NCBI GenBank assembly: GCA_963555705.1
Contig: OY743186.1
Location: 37,001,241 to 37,065,240, forward strand
Length of the DNA stretch: 64,000 bases
Direction of reading: 5' to 3'
Source: Ligustrum vulgare
Taxonomy: Eukaryota > Streptophyta > Magnoliopsida > Lamiales > Oleaceae
The translations under genes and the position numbers were made by a program. Positions 23,177-33,820 of the stretch are shown here, one piece after another (within the stretch, counting starts at the first letter, position 1; every line of letters begins with the position of its first letter). Below the pieces are notes generated by a model that saw only the letters and a program-made list of their open reading frames with translations, did not search any database and had not been told where the DNA came from.

Positions 23177-24642
23177 TTAATGTTGAGTGAGCATGAGAAT
23201 CTCTCTGTACACTACATTATTTGTGCAGGAAAAGTGTTCACAATCTGCATTTGATGGTTTTAACAATACTTGTATATCTTTACTTATATCTTTACTTGAC
23301 TTTGCTCTTGAGAGTGCAACATACAATTGGCCATGAGAGAATACTAGCTTAGGAAGGTACAAACCAACAAAAACTAAAGTTTGCCCTTGTGCTTTGTTAA
23401 TTATCATTGCAAAATATGGACGGATTGGAAACTGGGTTCTTTTGAATGGTAATGAATTTTTGTCACTTTGTAACGGAATGAATGGAATCCTTGGTAAAAA
23501 TACATGCTTTCCAATATATTCCCCATTTATGATTTCAGCAGCAATAACATTTCGTTCAAATTTCCTACAAACAAGTCTCGTGCCATTGCAAAGACCTTCA
23601 GATGGATTGATATTTCGTAACAACATTACGGGGCAGTTTAATTTGACATTTAGTTCGTGTGGTGGAATACCATTTGGTGATAGACTATTTAGGAAATCTT
23701 CTTGGAAAGTTTGGTCTGACTTTTCAATTGTTTCATCAAAGCTATAGTATGTATACATTTCACCTGGGAACTTGATTTAATAAAAGATTGTTTATTTGAT
23801 CAACACATTCATTTTTAGGTGTCAGTATAACTCTGTCGACGATCTCATGTAAATTGTCTGTATATGTTGATATATTTGGGAAAACTATACCAATAAGACT
23901 TTTCAATGAAATTATTTCGTCTTCAAACTTTAGAGTTATATTTGATGGAAGTTTTATTGAATTACAAGTATGTTTTGTCTCAGTTCCATTTCCAATTCGT
24001 AATAAATGATCATAAAATTCTGGATCAAGATTTGCTCTCATGTTTTGAACCAAAGGTAACTGTATGAAAGACGGCCATAAATCTGAAAAGACTAAGCTTG
24101 CTTTGGTAATATCCTTTCTTTTACCTCTCTGTACAACAGGTAAGACCTGACGAAAGTCACCTCCAAAAACAATATTTTTTCCCCCAAAAGGCAATGCACA
24201 TTTCATTATATCTTGCAACAATTTATGTAGTACCTCTATTGCACAACGATTAACCATTGGAGCCTCATCCCAAATAATTAATTTAGCCATTTTTAGTAGT
24301 CTTCCTAAAGCTGATTGTTTACTAACTGAACAACTGATATTACCAGTTGTGTCTAAAGGAATTTTAAACGTTGAATGAGCTGTGCGCCCACCAGATAGCA
24401 AAGAAGCAGCAACTCCTGACGATGCAGTTGCTAAGCAATATAGTTTTTAGACCTGACATCCGGTCAGCGCTCTCTGTTTCTATGTTTGGGTGCATTTCTT
24501 GCCCAGCATTATTTGCACATCTTGCAAGCATATTTATGGTGGTTGGCATGACTTTTGATGAACTAGAAGCTGTTGACCTATTTGGATAATTTTTTGAAAT
24601 TTTTTTGTCTGAGTAGAAGATTTTTCGAGGAGGTTGACCCAA
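23177..24642 (-). pseudogene. Helitron PIF1-like helicase, C-terminal part
   Basis: PIF1-family helicases unwind DNA during Helitron rolling-circle transposition. The minus strand encodes SGGRTAHSTFKIP, the Walker B motif LIIWDEAPM, GGDFRQVLPV, an arginine-finger region QNMRA, then NCPVMLLRN, NGTRLVC, INKAQGQT and LYVALSRAKSS, in the order usual for the family. Two frames (24401 to 23760 and 23758 to 23177) are separated by a one-base frameshift. A third frame (24364-24642) overlaps the start in a different phase. The expected Walker A (GKT) segment is not found upstream, nor is the Rep/HUH domain. It is therefore truncated and inactive. Confidence 0.9.
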
Positions 24643-24820
24643 GTTGGCTTCTTCATGAAGTTCTTCTAATTTGAGTAAATGTCCTCGTATAGTTTTACAA
24701 CTTAAATTATTAGATTTCCTATTATATCATCAAGTTTGAAGATAGGCAATAAATATAAATGAAGTTGATTGAAAAATTCACATTTTGCATTTGTGTTGGT
24801 TTTTGGTAGAAGAGAGAATA

Positions 24821-24832
24821 TCTCTTTTGCAC

Positions 24833-24901
<69 letters not shown>

Positions 24902-25356
24902 ATTACAATAATCATTTATTATTTAAATATATAAATTGACTTTTACTATTTAAAGAAGCTATTATAATTTGAATTAGTTATATTGTTTGTAAAATTTTAA
25001 TAGTTATTGTAATATAATATTATTTTTATGCATTTTGTAGTTGTAATTGATTTTTTGAATGAAAATTGAAAAAAAAAAAAAAAAAAAAAAAAAAGAAGTA
25101 AAATAAGATAGGAAATAACATTCATTTATTATTTGAATATATAAATTGACTTTTATTAATCAAAGAAGTTATGATAATTTGAATTAGTTATATCGTTTAT
25201 AAATTTTTAATAGTTATTATAATATAACATTATTTTTTATGCATTTTGTATTTTGTATTTAAGTTAATTATGTATAAGTATTAAAATTTTACAAATACTT
25301 ATCAAAATCATTATCATGTATAGAAATTTCGTGCATCGCACGAGTTATACAACTAG
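24821..25356 (+). mobile_element. Short non-autonomous Helitron (3' end clear, 5' end tentative)
   Basis: The plus strand ends with a hairpin CGTGC-ATC-GCACG (25330-25342), then AGTTATACAACTAG and a host T at 25357, a typical plant Helitron terminus. The proposed start TCTCTTTTGCACCC at 24821 is a guess based on the TC rule. Inside are a (TA)n run (24835-24898), a poly(A) run near 25065-25095, and a direct duplication (24905-25035 against about 25110-25250). Its orientation is opposite to the helicase-bearing Helitron to its left. Confidence 0.5.
24905..25250. repeat. Direct duplication of about 135 bp
   Basis: Two copies share CATTTATTATTT, ATATATAAATTGACTTTTA, AATTTGAATTAGTTATAT and TTTTTATGCATTTTGTA in the same order. 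The unit starts are about 205 bases apart with an A-rich run between the copies. It lies within the proposed short Helitron. Confidence 0.7.
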
Positions 25357-26399
25357 TTTTATTTAAATCCCCAAAGCTAGAGCCAAATGCCGACTAGAAG
25401 TGGAATCAGTGAACAAGCGAGAAAGCGAAAGGTTTAGCATCCTTGCAGCCTCTTTCTTACAATAAAGTTTCATTTGTTGGTTGATTTGTAACTCAATGCT
25501 CTGAAAAAGACTTTAGCTTCCTGAGCACCATGGATACGCCAAAAGAGATTGGATCCTACTTATCTTTAGAAGTGCCCAAGCTGATCTCACTGTTCATCAG
25601 TGCGTTCGTGGCTTCTTCTCTGGACCTTAAAGTGTGTATTCGCGTTACGTCAGGTGTTCAACTCCAATTTCATTCAATTTAAGGCTTCCCGACTATAATT
25701 ACCCTTTCTCCTCTTTTATCTGTTACCATTACCATAAAAGGAAAAGGAAGCTAATAATATCTGTCCAGCTAATAATATCTATCCATTTCTTAGCCTTCCA
25801 TTACATGTTCGTTAATGGCCTCCCTTTGAACTCGACCTAGCATCTTCTCATCTCGGTATCACACCTTCAACTTGAGCCATTCCTACACCTTTCACCACCG
25901 ACACCCACTCGCAGCCGTCACTTCTTGAGGTCCGAAGCTTCTCCTGACGGTTTCGCACCTTCAGCCTGAACCATTCCTATAACCACTCGAAGCCGTCACT
26001 TCTTAAGCTCCCAAGGCACACTTCAGCCGTCGCTGTCACTCCTACATCTCCCAAATCACGATTATTTCAGACCTAGGTTCTTTCCTTGTGCAGCGGGCGA
26101 GTCTGAGTTGTAATTCAAATTTTGCGGGCTGATCCGAAACCGGCCCGTAACTCGCAGCGGGCCGTTACTGGATTTTTATGTTTGCGAGCCGACCCAGTCC
26201 GGACAACCCGGATTGACACATCTAAGCTTGAGTGACCTAATGGTGATGAAAACCAAACTAAAAGGTTTAGTGGCCAAATTATAAATTCCAATTATCATGA
26301 AATCATTTCTGCCATACCTTAATTCTATTTTTGGAATAGATTAATCCTACTATATTACTCTAACTCCATGTCCATTTGTTAACTTTGGCCTTTCAATAA
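25357..26399. other. Intergenic, possible orphan first exon
   Basis: Around 25530-25631 the plus strand has an ATG-led frame, MDTPKEIGSYLSLEVPKLIS..., followed by a possible GT donor after a Lys codon. No downstream exon was recognised, so it may be a captured gene fragment. The text at 26120-26210 is GGCCCG-rich and looks like a dispersed repeat. No gene is claimed. Confidence 0.25.
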
Positions 26400-26950
26400 T
26401 GGGGAAAAAAATATTCCCCAACTGTTCCTGTGCCATGATAAATAGTCGTAGCAATTTGACAAGATTTTTTTAGAAGAAAATTTGCACTCCAGTGATTCTT
26501 TACAAAACGAACGTCACAGCATGTGTGCTACTTATCCTGTCGCATCAGACTTGCTATTACCGATTTGAAAAGCATTTTTTTGATTCATACTATTTACAAT
26601 ATGGTTAGCATATTATAGAATTGTTCTCCTGCCAGACATCTGGCACCTTCTCCTGCCAGACATCTGGCAGGAGAACAAAACCATAGCATATTAACATATG
26701 TGCTGCTTTTGGGGGGGGGGGGAAAAAAAAAAAAACTTTTCCCACCTCTTCCTGTACCATGATAAATAGTCATAGCAATTTCACAACCTTTTTTTAGAAT
26801 AAAATTTGCATTCCAGGGATTTTGTACAAAATAATGTGAAAGCATCTGTGCTACTTCTCCTGTTGCATCGGACATGCTGTTACCAATTTCAAAAGCATTT
26901 CATTATTAGTGTTCTTTACAATATGGTTAGCATATGTGCTTCTTTTCGTA
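26400..26950 (-). pseudogene. Duplicated degenerate exon of an unrecognised gene
   Basis: Two copies (about 26400-26610 and 26718-26945) read on the minus strand as the same peptide. The better copy encodes SDATGEVAQML, HYFVQNPWNANFILKK and TIYHGTGRGGK; the other has a stop and a frameshift. I do not recognise the parent gene. The copies flank a palindromic insert and a G12 run (about 26711-26722). It is likely a captured exon fragment that was duplicated. Confidence 0.5.
26624..26675. repeat. Palindrome TTCTCCTGCCAGA with partial direct copy
   Basis: A perfect inverted repeat with 13-base arms and a 2-base centre (CA) lies at 26648-26675. A 22-base copy of its left portion precedes it at 26624-26645, giving a 24-base period. 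It could form a stable hairpin or be a relic of an excision event. Confidence 0.8.
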
Positions 26951-26973
26951 TAGTATAAGTATTTAATAGTATT

Positions 26974-27278
26974 CCCCCCCGGGCCACAGTCAAGTTGGCA
27001 AAGAAAGAGCATTACTGCGCTTGCAACCTTAGCGTGGGGAGTTCGATTCCTGATAGGAGCAGTTGAGTGATATAATAATCAATATTGGTTTGAGCAGCTT
27101 GGTGATGTAATAATCATGGAGGAAGGCTCCCTTGGGGTTAGGAGTAAAATGGGTGCTCGAACCCTGGTCAACTTGAGCATAACCCACGGTTTACATCCGC
27201 CAGTTACTGAGGAGCCGGTGGCTGGTGGTCCAGGATTAAGTCTGATTAAGTTGGGATACTTGAGTTAACAAAAAAAAG
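26974..27278 (+). mobile_element. tRNA-derived SINE with 15-bp target duplication
   Basis: The 305-bp element has a tRNA-like head with an A-box-like GTTGGCAAAGAAAGAGC and a B box GTTCGATTCC (about 27040-27050), and an A-rich tail (AACAAAAAAAA). It is flanked by GTATTTAATAGTATT (26959-26973) and GTATGTAATAGTATT (27279-27293), identical at 14 of 15 positions. SINEs are transcribed by RNA polymerase III and moved by LINE enzymes. Confidence 0.9.
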
Positions 27279-27293
27279 GTATGTAATAGTATT

Positions 27294-28127
27294 TATTGCT
27301 CAAGTTTTTTTCGTATAGTAAGTAATAATAGTATATATTCCTCACCCATGTGTTTTAATCCTTTCCATTTATTGCTTTTGGGTTTCAATGGGAAAGTATA
27401 TGTGATTTTACTATTTCGAGACTCCAGTTTGTATGACATGTAAACAGATTACAGTTCTTACAGACTTTACTCACGTACTTATCTTTTTTGCATTTGATCC
27501 CGACTATGCTTAGGATTTCCAATATAGTCTTGCGCCTATTTCAAGAAATACAATTTTTTTTCATAATATCTCCAATTTCTTTAGTCGTTGGATTTCACAG
27601 ATGGAGAGGGGACGTAGAAAAAAATTGATGTTCCCTTGACAATATTGCATCTTCTTCAGGCACTCCTCCTATTCCAACAAGTTACAGCTATTTATTTTAT
27701 TCTATGTATGTACAACTGTTAATTGAAATATTACGAGTCTATGATATAATTTTTTTCGTCATGAAGGTGACCATCCCTCGGTTGAGCATTCTTGTACTCA
27801 ACGTAGCCGTGCTACAAAGAGACCCCGAATGAGTAATCGTCGTTTGTGTGTAGATGTAGGTGTTAGTCCATCTGCTTCAGGTATATAAAATATTCGGACC
27901 ATTTAATACTTTTGCTTTGCCAACATTTTGCTTTACCAAAACTTCTGTATTTCCTTGTATTCTAAATGTGGTGTTTTTTTCCCTATTCTTTGTGTTTTCA
28001 GTATGTAGTTCTTCTGGTATGTCTGAGCTACCTACGTATAGTGTTTTACCTTCTTGCAGTGTCTGTATACATGAGTTTCAAAGCCTTAATGTTTAGACAT
28101 ATTTACTTCAATTTCCCAATTGCATAT
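27294..28127. other. Intergenic, short plus-strand frames of unknown origin
   Basis: Short open segments at about 27770-27885 (HPSVEHSCTQRSRATKRPR) and 27860-28096 may be exon relics of a captured gene, but no domain is recognisable and no consistent gene model emerges. Confidence 0.25.
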
Positions 28128-28633
28128 TGTTGGATTTTTTGATACCCAATAAATCCGGACGATGATGTAAAACAGTTGTGGGAATATAACGACACCTCGA
28201 TAGATGGTTCGGCTCGATAACGACTCGAGGCCACTCGAAGTGATTTAATTGGTAGTCGCTCGTGGCCCACTTGGACAGCCATTTTGTTGTGGATATTTTG
28301 GATAAAGGCCTTGGACTTAGTTAGTCGGCCTCTAGTTTGTGAGTTGGGCCTTTTGGAGTTAAGCCCAATCCATGACCTAGCCCAAAACCACCCTATAAGC
28401 CCCCTACCGTTGCCATTTTGTCTGAAGGAATAATAAGGAATTTAAACCGAAGAAAGAGAGGGGAAACTGTCGGTTCTTGAAGCTTGCTTACTGTTGCCTT
28501 CATTATTCTTTTTCTTCCTTGGTGATATAGTTCATATACATTTGGAGCAACCAAGGTTGTGTGTTGTTGAGTCGAGCTATTGGAGTGATTACTGAGCCCG
28601 AGGTGTATCAAGGATCCAACTATATTTACAACA
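28128..28633 (+). repeat. 5' LTR of the copia element
   Basis: 506 bp, TGTTGG...ACAACA. It matches the 3' LTR closely, but lacks a short insertion near the ATAGTCGGCCC text and a duplicated GTCGAG segment that the 3' LTR has. Confidence 0.93.
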
Positions 28634-28645
28634 TGGTATCAGAGC
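28634..28645 (+). promoter_or_regulatory. Copia primer binding site
   Basis: TGGTATCAGAGC directly follows the 5' LTR and is complementary to the 3' end of initiator tRNA-Met, the usual copia primer. Confidence 0.93.
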
Positions 28646-29540
28646 TGGGCGTGATTTAAGGGCTGAAATCGAACCAGAAAAGGGAAGAAACAGTGGAGGC
28701 CAAACCATATGAGCTAGCCACTGACCATTTTTCAAAAACTCGACCTCCGGCCAACCAACCGGAGCAAGACCAACACCAAAAGAACCGCCTCATCGTGGAG
28801 AACACTCGACCAGAAGGTGGCGCAGTTCCGGTGGCTGAGACGGCGGCAAACTGTGAAAGAAAGTTGTGAAAACCGTACCGAAAAAGCTGCATTCCGGCCA
28901 AACGAAGAAGTTGGTGGAGAAACCACCACCGCCGATGAACTCAAGGAGCTGGGGCGCATCTTCCAGTGCAGCGCGTTTTTCCGGGCGGTGGCACGTGTGG
29001 CGGTTTCCGGCGAGGTAGCTTTAAGGCAGATCGATATTTCTGACATTTTGGCGTTGTTAGATTTTCGTTTCAAGGTTTGGAATTTTATTTGGACGATTTT
29101 TCCCTTGGTGGTTTGAAAGTCGATTCTTGGTTGCTGTGGTGCTGAATTTGGGACAAAGTTGGCGGTCTTAAATTCGATAAAATTTCGCATCTCTCGATTT
29201 TACGGACATTGAAAAGTCCGCTCTGGTAAATTGGCTGAAACTATTTAAATTCCTGCAATAGCAGACCATCGTGTGGGTTGGTCATTAGGATTGGGGGTTG
29301 TCATTGCTTGACAACCATTGCGTGTTGCTAGAATTTAGGTTTTAATTGTCTTAACTGCTTACGTGCTTGAGGTGTTAAGCTACTCTAAATTGTTTGTTCG
29401 GTCTTTTGATTGTGTATTGACGAACGAATTTCCTATTTGTTGTGTTCTTTTGTTAATCCTGTTAGATTTCTTTTGACTGTAGGACTACTTGTTGTGGTTA
29501 ATTGTCAATTTGTGATTTCTTGTTCATTTCGTGTCTTAAA

Positions 29541-30392
29541 ATGACTGCACGTTTTGATTTGGAGATTTTTGATGGGAAAGGGGATTTTTCCATTTGGCAA
29601 CAAAAAATGAAGGGAATTTTGGTTCAACAAAAGGTTTCAAAAGCTATTACTGGCATTTATCTCGCTGATTTGTCAAATGAACAAACAGAAGAATTAGATG
29701 AGCTAGCCTACACTTCAATTATTTTACACCTATCTGATGCTATTTTGAGAAAAGTTGGTAAACTTAAAACCACGAAAGAACTTTGAAAAAAGTTACAGGA
29801 CTTGTATTTGCTTAAAACTACTTCTAACAAAATTTACTTACTCGAAAAAAATTTCAGCTTTAAAATGGATCCTACAAAGGATTTAGATGACAATCTGGAT
29901 GTGTTTAACAAACTTGTGCAAGATATTGTTAACTGTGATGAAGAGGTGTCTGAAATGTACAAGGCCATTATTTTACTTAATTCTATGCCTGAATCATTTA
30001 GAGAGGTTAAGAATGCAATTAAGTATGGTAGGGACAACCTAACACCTGAGATTGTCATAGATTCCCTTAGGAGTAAGGAGATGGGAATTAAGGCTGAGAA
30101 CGAGGTTAAGAGGAGTGGTGAATTGCATATGTTGAGGGGTCACTTTAAGCATAAATGTCATATTCAAAACAGGGGTGACTCGAGTGATGACTTGAGTGAG
30201 AATGGTGGTAAGCATAAAGGTAAGAGTTGGGACAAGTCAAGGTCCAGTATGGGTGGCAAGCGATGTTTCGGCTGTGGTAAGAGTGGACACTTTATAAGAG
30301 ACTGCCCTAAGAAGAGAGAAAAAGGGAGAAGTGAGGCAAATGTGATTGAGTCTAGTTATGACCCTAGTGTGATTGAGGGTGATCCTTATTAA
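29541..30392 (+). pseudogene. Copia gag with one nonsense codon
   Basis: Gag forms the virus-like particle and packages RNA. The frame starts with MTARFDLEIFDGKGDFSIW, the usual copia gag opening, and runs in one frame for 283 codons to a stop at 30390-30392. A single TGA at 29784-29786 (codon 82), where copia gag usually has Trp in KELWKKL, interrupts it. The zinc knuckle CFGCGKSGHFIRDC lies near residues 241-255. A leader of about 890 bases between the primer site and this start is GC-rich and has no convincing long frame. Confidence 0.9.
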
Positions 30393-30691
30393 TAGGGTTC
30401 CTAGTTACTGCACGTGCATCTGTGTGATTCTTTCTGCATGTGTGTGATTACTTAATTCAATGCATTGTTTTGTGTAGCATTTCACGTTGTATGTTCTTGA
30501 TTGATTATTGTGACTATCTGTCTTCTGCTTGGATATTTTTGATCTTAGTCCTAGCGAGTAAATGGAGCAGGTATGGTATGTGTTTCGAGTGCGAGACACG
30601 AGGTAAGGTCTGTGATTCCAATTTTATTGGATTACCTTGATTGCGCAAGTATAAACATTATGTTGTTTTTCTTGCAGGTTGATTGGGTATC

Positions 30692-30703
30692 AAGGTGGAG
30701 ATT
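30692..30703 (+). promoter_or_regulatory. Copia polypurine tract
   Basis: AAGGTGGAGATT lies immediately before the 3' LTR, in the position and composition expected of the plus-strand primer of reverse transcription. Confidence 0.8.
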
Positions 30704-31253
30704 TGTTGGGTTTTTTGATACCCAATAAATCCGGGGGATGATGTAAAATAGTTGTGGAATATAACGACACCTCGATAGATAGTTCGGCTCGATAACGACT
30801 CAGGGCCACTCGAAGTAATTTAATTGTTAGTCGCTCGTGGCCCACTTGGACGGCCCATTTGTTGTGGATATTTTGGATAAAGGCCTTGGACTTAGATAGT
30901 CGGCCCATTAGGGTGGTTGTTATCTAGTTTGTGAGTTGGGCCTTTGGGAGTTAAGCCCAATCCATGACCTAGCCCAAAACCACCCTATAAGCCCCCTACC
31001 GTTGCCATTTTGTCCGAAGGAATAATAAGGAATTTGAACTGAAGAAAGAGAGGGGAAACTGCCGGTTCTTGAAGCTTGCTTACTGTTGCCTTCATTGTTC
31101 TTTTTTTCTTTTTCTTCCTTGGTGATATAGTTCATATACATTTGGAGCAACCAAGGTTGTGTGTTGTTGAGTCGAGCTTTGAGTCGAGGTGTCGAGCTAT
31201 TGGAGTGATTACTGAGCCCGATGTGTATCAAGGATCCAACTATATATACAACA
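30704..31253 (+). repeat. 3' LTR of the copia element
   Basis: 550 bp, TGTTGG...ACAACA, followed directly by the CATAT duplication. It is about 44 bases longer than the 5' LTR through small insertions. Confidence 0.93.
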
Positions 31254-31258
31254 CATAT

Positions 31259-32523
31259 TAATCACATTATGCAATGCATCCAATCCAGGTGATATAATTT
31301 TAAAAATGATTAATTAAACTCAACACAAGTTCCTTCAATCCTTTTTAGATAAATACATTATTTAGAAACTATTTAGAAAAACACCGGATTCTATGAGAGA
31401 GTGTGTATTATTTGATTGACCTCATTAATTATGGAACCTATTATTTAAGGATGTAGTTACTATTTATTTAAGAGATTAAATTAAGGGTGTAATGACATTT
31501 AAAATCAACCAATAATCTGAAAATTACAATTATTAAATTAGTTTAATAATATGAGAAGTCATCTTCTAGATCGGACGTGATATTACAAGCTATGTGATTT
31601 AATTAAAACCACATGCAATTTAACTTACCTCAAACTGACAATACATGAAATTTAATCAATAAAATCATATATCGACTTCTAAATTACATCCAATGTAATG
31701 TTTTACAAATATTAAGCAATTGCATGGAATGTAATATTAAAAGCAATCACAGTACTTGCACTATGTATTATATCCATTGTAATATTACATCCAGTGATAC
31801 TACATAACACTCTATGGATTCATGAGACAAAATTACATGCACAATAAGCTTTCAATGATTTTAATTTCACTTTATCTACTATTACAAGCTCTATAATGTA
31901 ATTAAAATACCGTCATTTTTGTGAAATTAGATACACTGTAATGATAACATGTATTACAGTAAATTAGACGACATGTAATATGAGTAACAACAATGTATAA
32001 TATTACATAAAAATGTAGGGTACACAAATATAGAAGATGGTAGTCTGCCAAGAAAGGAAACGTATGACTAAATTTCAGTATATTTGAAATTTCCTAATTT
32101 AATTAGCTAAATAATTGATAACAAATTTTCTAAATAAAGGGATTTCCGGTTAATCTTGTTAATCAAATATTACATTTTCTCTTTTCAAAATTCGGTATTT
32201 TTCTAAAGTTATAACAAGAAATTCAGTAATATTAAGAATAATTTGAAAATCGAATATTTTTCAATTACAGTACATTACATCTAAGTAGTTTCGTAATTTT
32301 TCCTTTTTTCAATTGAGGAAAAATGGAATAGATTGGACCCCTGAAATAAATCTGGGCTTTTGGCCACTTAATCAAGGTCTAAGTGGACAGAAACAATGTG
32401 GGCCTTTACAAAGACTAATAGGCTTAGTTGACGTAATGGTCCAAGTACTTCAAATTCTTTATATGTTGCTTCAGTTCTAGGATAGCAAAATGACTCGATC
32501 CTCGCCCCTCTCCATGTACAAAA
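31259..32523. other. AT-rich intergenic DNA, rich in ATTACAT motifs
   Basis: No gene was found. The motif TGTAAT/ATTACA recurs often between about 31670 and 32010, sometimes as the palindrome TGTAATATTACA. This may be simple AT-rich drift or a degenerate repeat. Confidence 0.4.
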
Positions 32524-32662
32524 CTAGTTAATCACCCGTACGATGCACGGGAAGAAACGCTTGGATAAAGATAATTCAATATGAAATTAGATAAATCATT
32601 TGCATAAAATAAATAAATTTCGCAAATAAGAGTTAATATCATCATTTATTGATTTCATATGA

Positions 32663-33052
32663 TTACAAATTCTGGAATACTTCTTTGTACATAACGTTGT
32701 TTGTTGATTTTGTTGTTCTTCCTTTCTTATCACAAATCAATATCTTTAATCTGGAACGATTTGTCATCCTAGAAATCGCAACATAAAGTTATTCATGTGC
32801 AAGCACCAACCGTTTAAGAAGAAGTTCCACATGTAAGAATGATTGTCTCTGACTCTTATTGATAGTCATGGCATATGACACCATCAATAAAAATTGTCTT
32901 CTTTGAAATCTAATAAGTATCCTAGAATCAGAAGGGTTCAGCGATGACATTGGAATAAAGAACTTGTGCCTTGCATTGATGCCAGAAAAAATTTGAACTT
33001 CTAGAACATGGTCGCCAAGTTTTGTAACTATCAATCTTGTTCCATTACTCAA
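32663..33052 (-). pseudogene. Helitron PIF1-like helicase, C-terminal fragment
   Basis: The minus strand encodes SNGTRLIVTKLG, FIPMSSLNP, RRQFLLMVSYAMTINKSQ, then a stop codon where HGQ would be expected. The same frame continues with LYVAISRMTNRSRLKILI and ends at a TAA at 32663-32665 after VMYKEVFQNL. These are motifs V and VI and the tail of Helitron helicases. It is a different copy from the one at 23177-24642. Confidence 0.85.
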
Positions 33053-33538
33053 TCTTTGGCAATACGTATGATCAATATTTCTCAGAAAGAACTTGTGTCC
33101 TCACTTATCTGTTGCAAAGGTCCACCACGTGGCGCAATAGTGATATCCATGTGTCCAGGTAGTGTGTCCAAATCCACCGACAATCAATTCGGCAATTTCA
33201 TCGACAATAGAAAAATCATATTGGCCATCATTGGTCGCCCACCAACCAATAAGTATAAGTCTTAAATTTGAAGTGTTTCCTCAATCATCTTTTCTCAAAC
33301 CGACATAAATTGTCTTAACAATTTGTTGTATTTGTCTAGCATATCATTCGAATCAGAAAATATTAAATCATGCAACATAGAATTGCATGATTCACTCCTA
33401 CCCGGGGACATTAAAAGACATAAATTAAATTTTAGAATATCACAACAAAATTATCCGTAAACAATATAAATATAAAATCAATAAATACATAATATGTATC
33501 TCACGACCCTTTTTCTGCTTTCAACCTTATTCACATTG

Positions 33539-33748
33539 TCAACAATGTAAAGCGAGCAAATTGTAGAGCTGAACCATCATCGGCAATAGAATCTCAATCT
33601 TATGGCAATTTTGATGGTGTAATCTGAAGAGGGGAGGCACTCTACCATCATTTAGCTCATTATCTATTCTCCTCATAGAAGTGAATGAAAACATCATATT
33701 ATATGTCTGAATGTTCTCAATGGAATTTTTAATCCTGTCTCCCGTCAT
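33539..33748 (-). pseudogene. Helitron N-terminal domain fragment
   Basis: The peptide contains IENIQTYNMMFSFTSMRRID and FRLHHQNCHKIEILLP. It resembles the YN-x-FAFTSMG and FRLxGQNYHxxGSLLP motifs of the Helitron-like N-terminal domain that precedes the Rep region. It lies about 490 bases from the helicase fragment, whereas an intact protein would need several kilobases, so the Rep domain has been deleted. Confidence 0.75.
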
Positions 33749-33820
33749 ATAACAAATCTTTCAAAATTAGAGGATGATCTTCCATAAGAGAAATATTCAC
33801 TTTCTCTTGTACACAACAAA

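Larger units (their letters stand above)
20463..24713 (-). mobile_element. Helitron remnant carrying helicase and captured ribonucleotide reductase exons
   Basis: On the minus strand a Helitron-like 3' end is visible at 20463-20489: a short hairpin (TCATAC, loop AAC, GTACGA) followed by GTCGATC and a terminal CTAG, with a host T next. To its right, on the same strand, lie fragments of a ribonucleotide reductase gene and a PIF1-like helicase, the enzyme of Helitrons. The 5' (TC) end and the Rep domain were not found, so the right limit is arbitrary. The hairpin has one mismatch and the terminus call is moderate. The helicase itself is firm. Confidence 0.55.
28128..31253 (+). mobile_element. 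Gag-only Ty1-copia LTR retrotransposon, structurally complete
   Basis: Two LTRs (28128-28633 and 30704-31253) begin TGTTGG and end ACAACA. A 5-bp duplication CATAT flanks the element (28123-28127 and 31254-31258). A tRNA-Met primer site follows the 5' LTR and a purine tract precedes the 3' LTR. Only gag lies between; there is no room for protease, integrase or reverse transcriptase (about 310 bases from the gag stop to the 3' LTR). It is a non-autonomous element that must have used enzymes from a relative. The LTRs differ by substitutions and small indels, so it is not brand new. Confidence 0.93.
32524..33812 (-). mobile_element. Second decayed Helitron, minus orientation
   Basis: The minus-strand 3' end is clear: hairpin CCCGTGC-ATC-GTACGGG (32535-32551), then TGATTAA and terminal CTAG ending at 32524, followed by host T. 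On the same strand lie a helicase C-terminus (32663-33052) and a fragment of the Helitron N-terminal domain (33539-33748). The middle of the protein is missing, so this is an internally deleted copy. The 5' end was not found. The right limit given is the start of the target duplication of the next element. Confidence 0.8.

Noticed and set aside
28732..29190. Minus-strand frames in the copia leader
   Set aside because: GC-rich leader sequence gives open frames on both strands, with no recognisable domain and no agreement between them.
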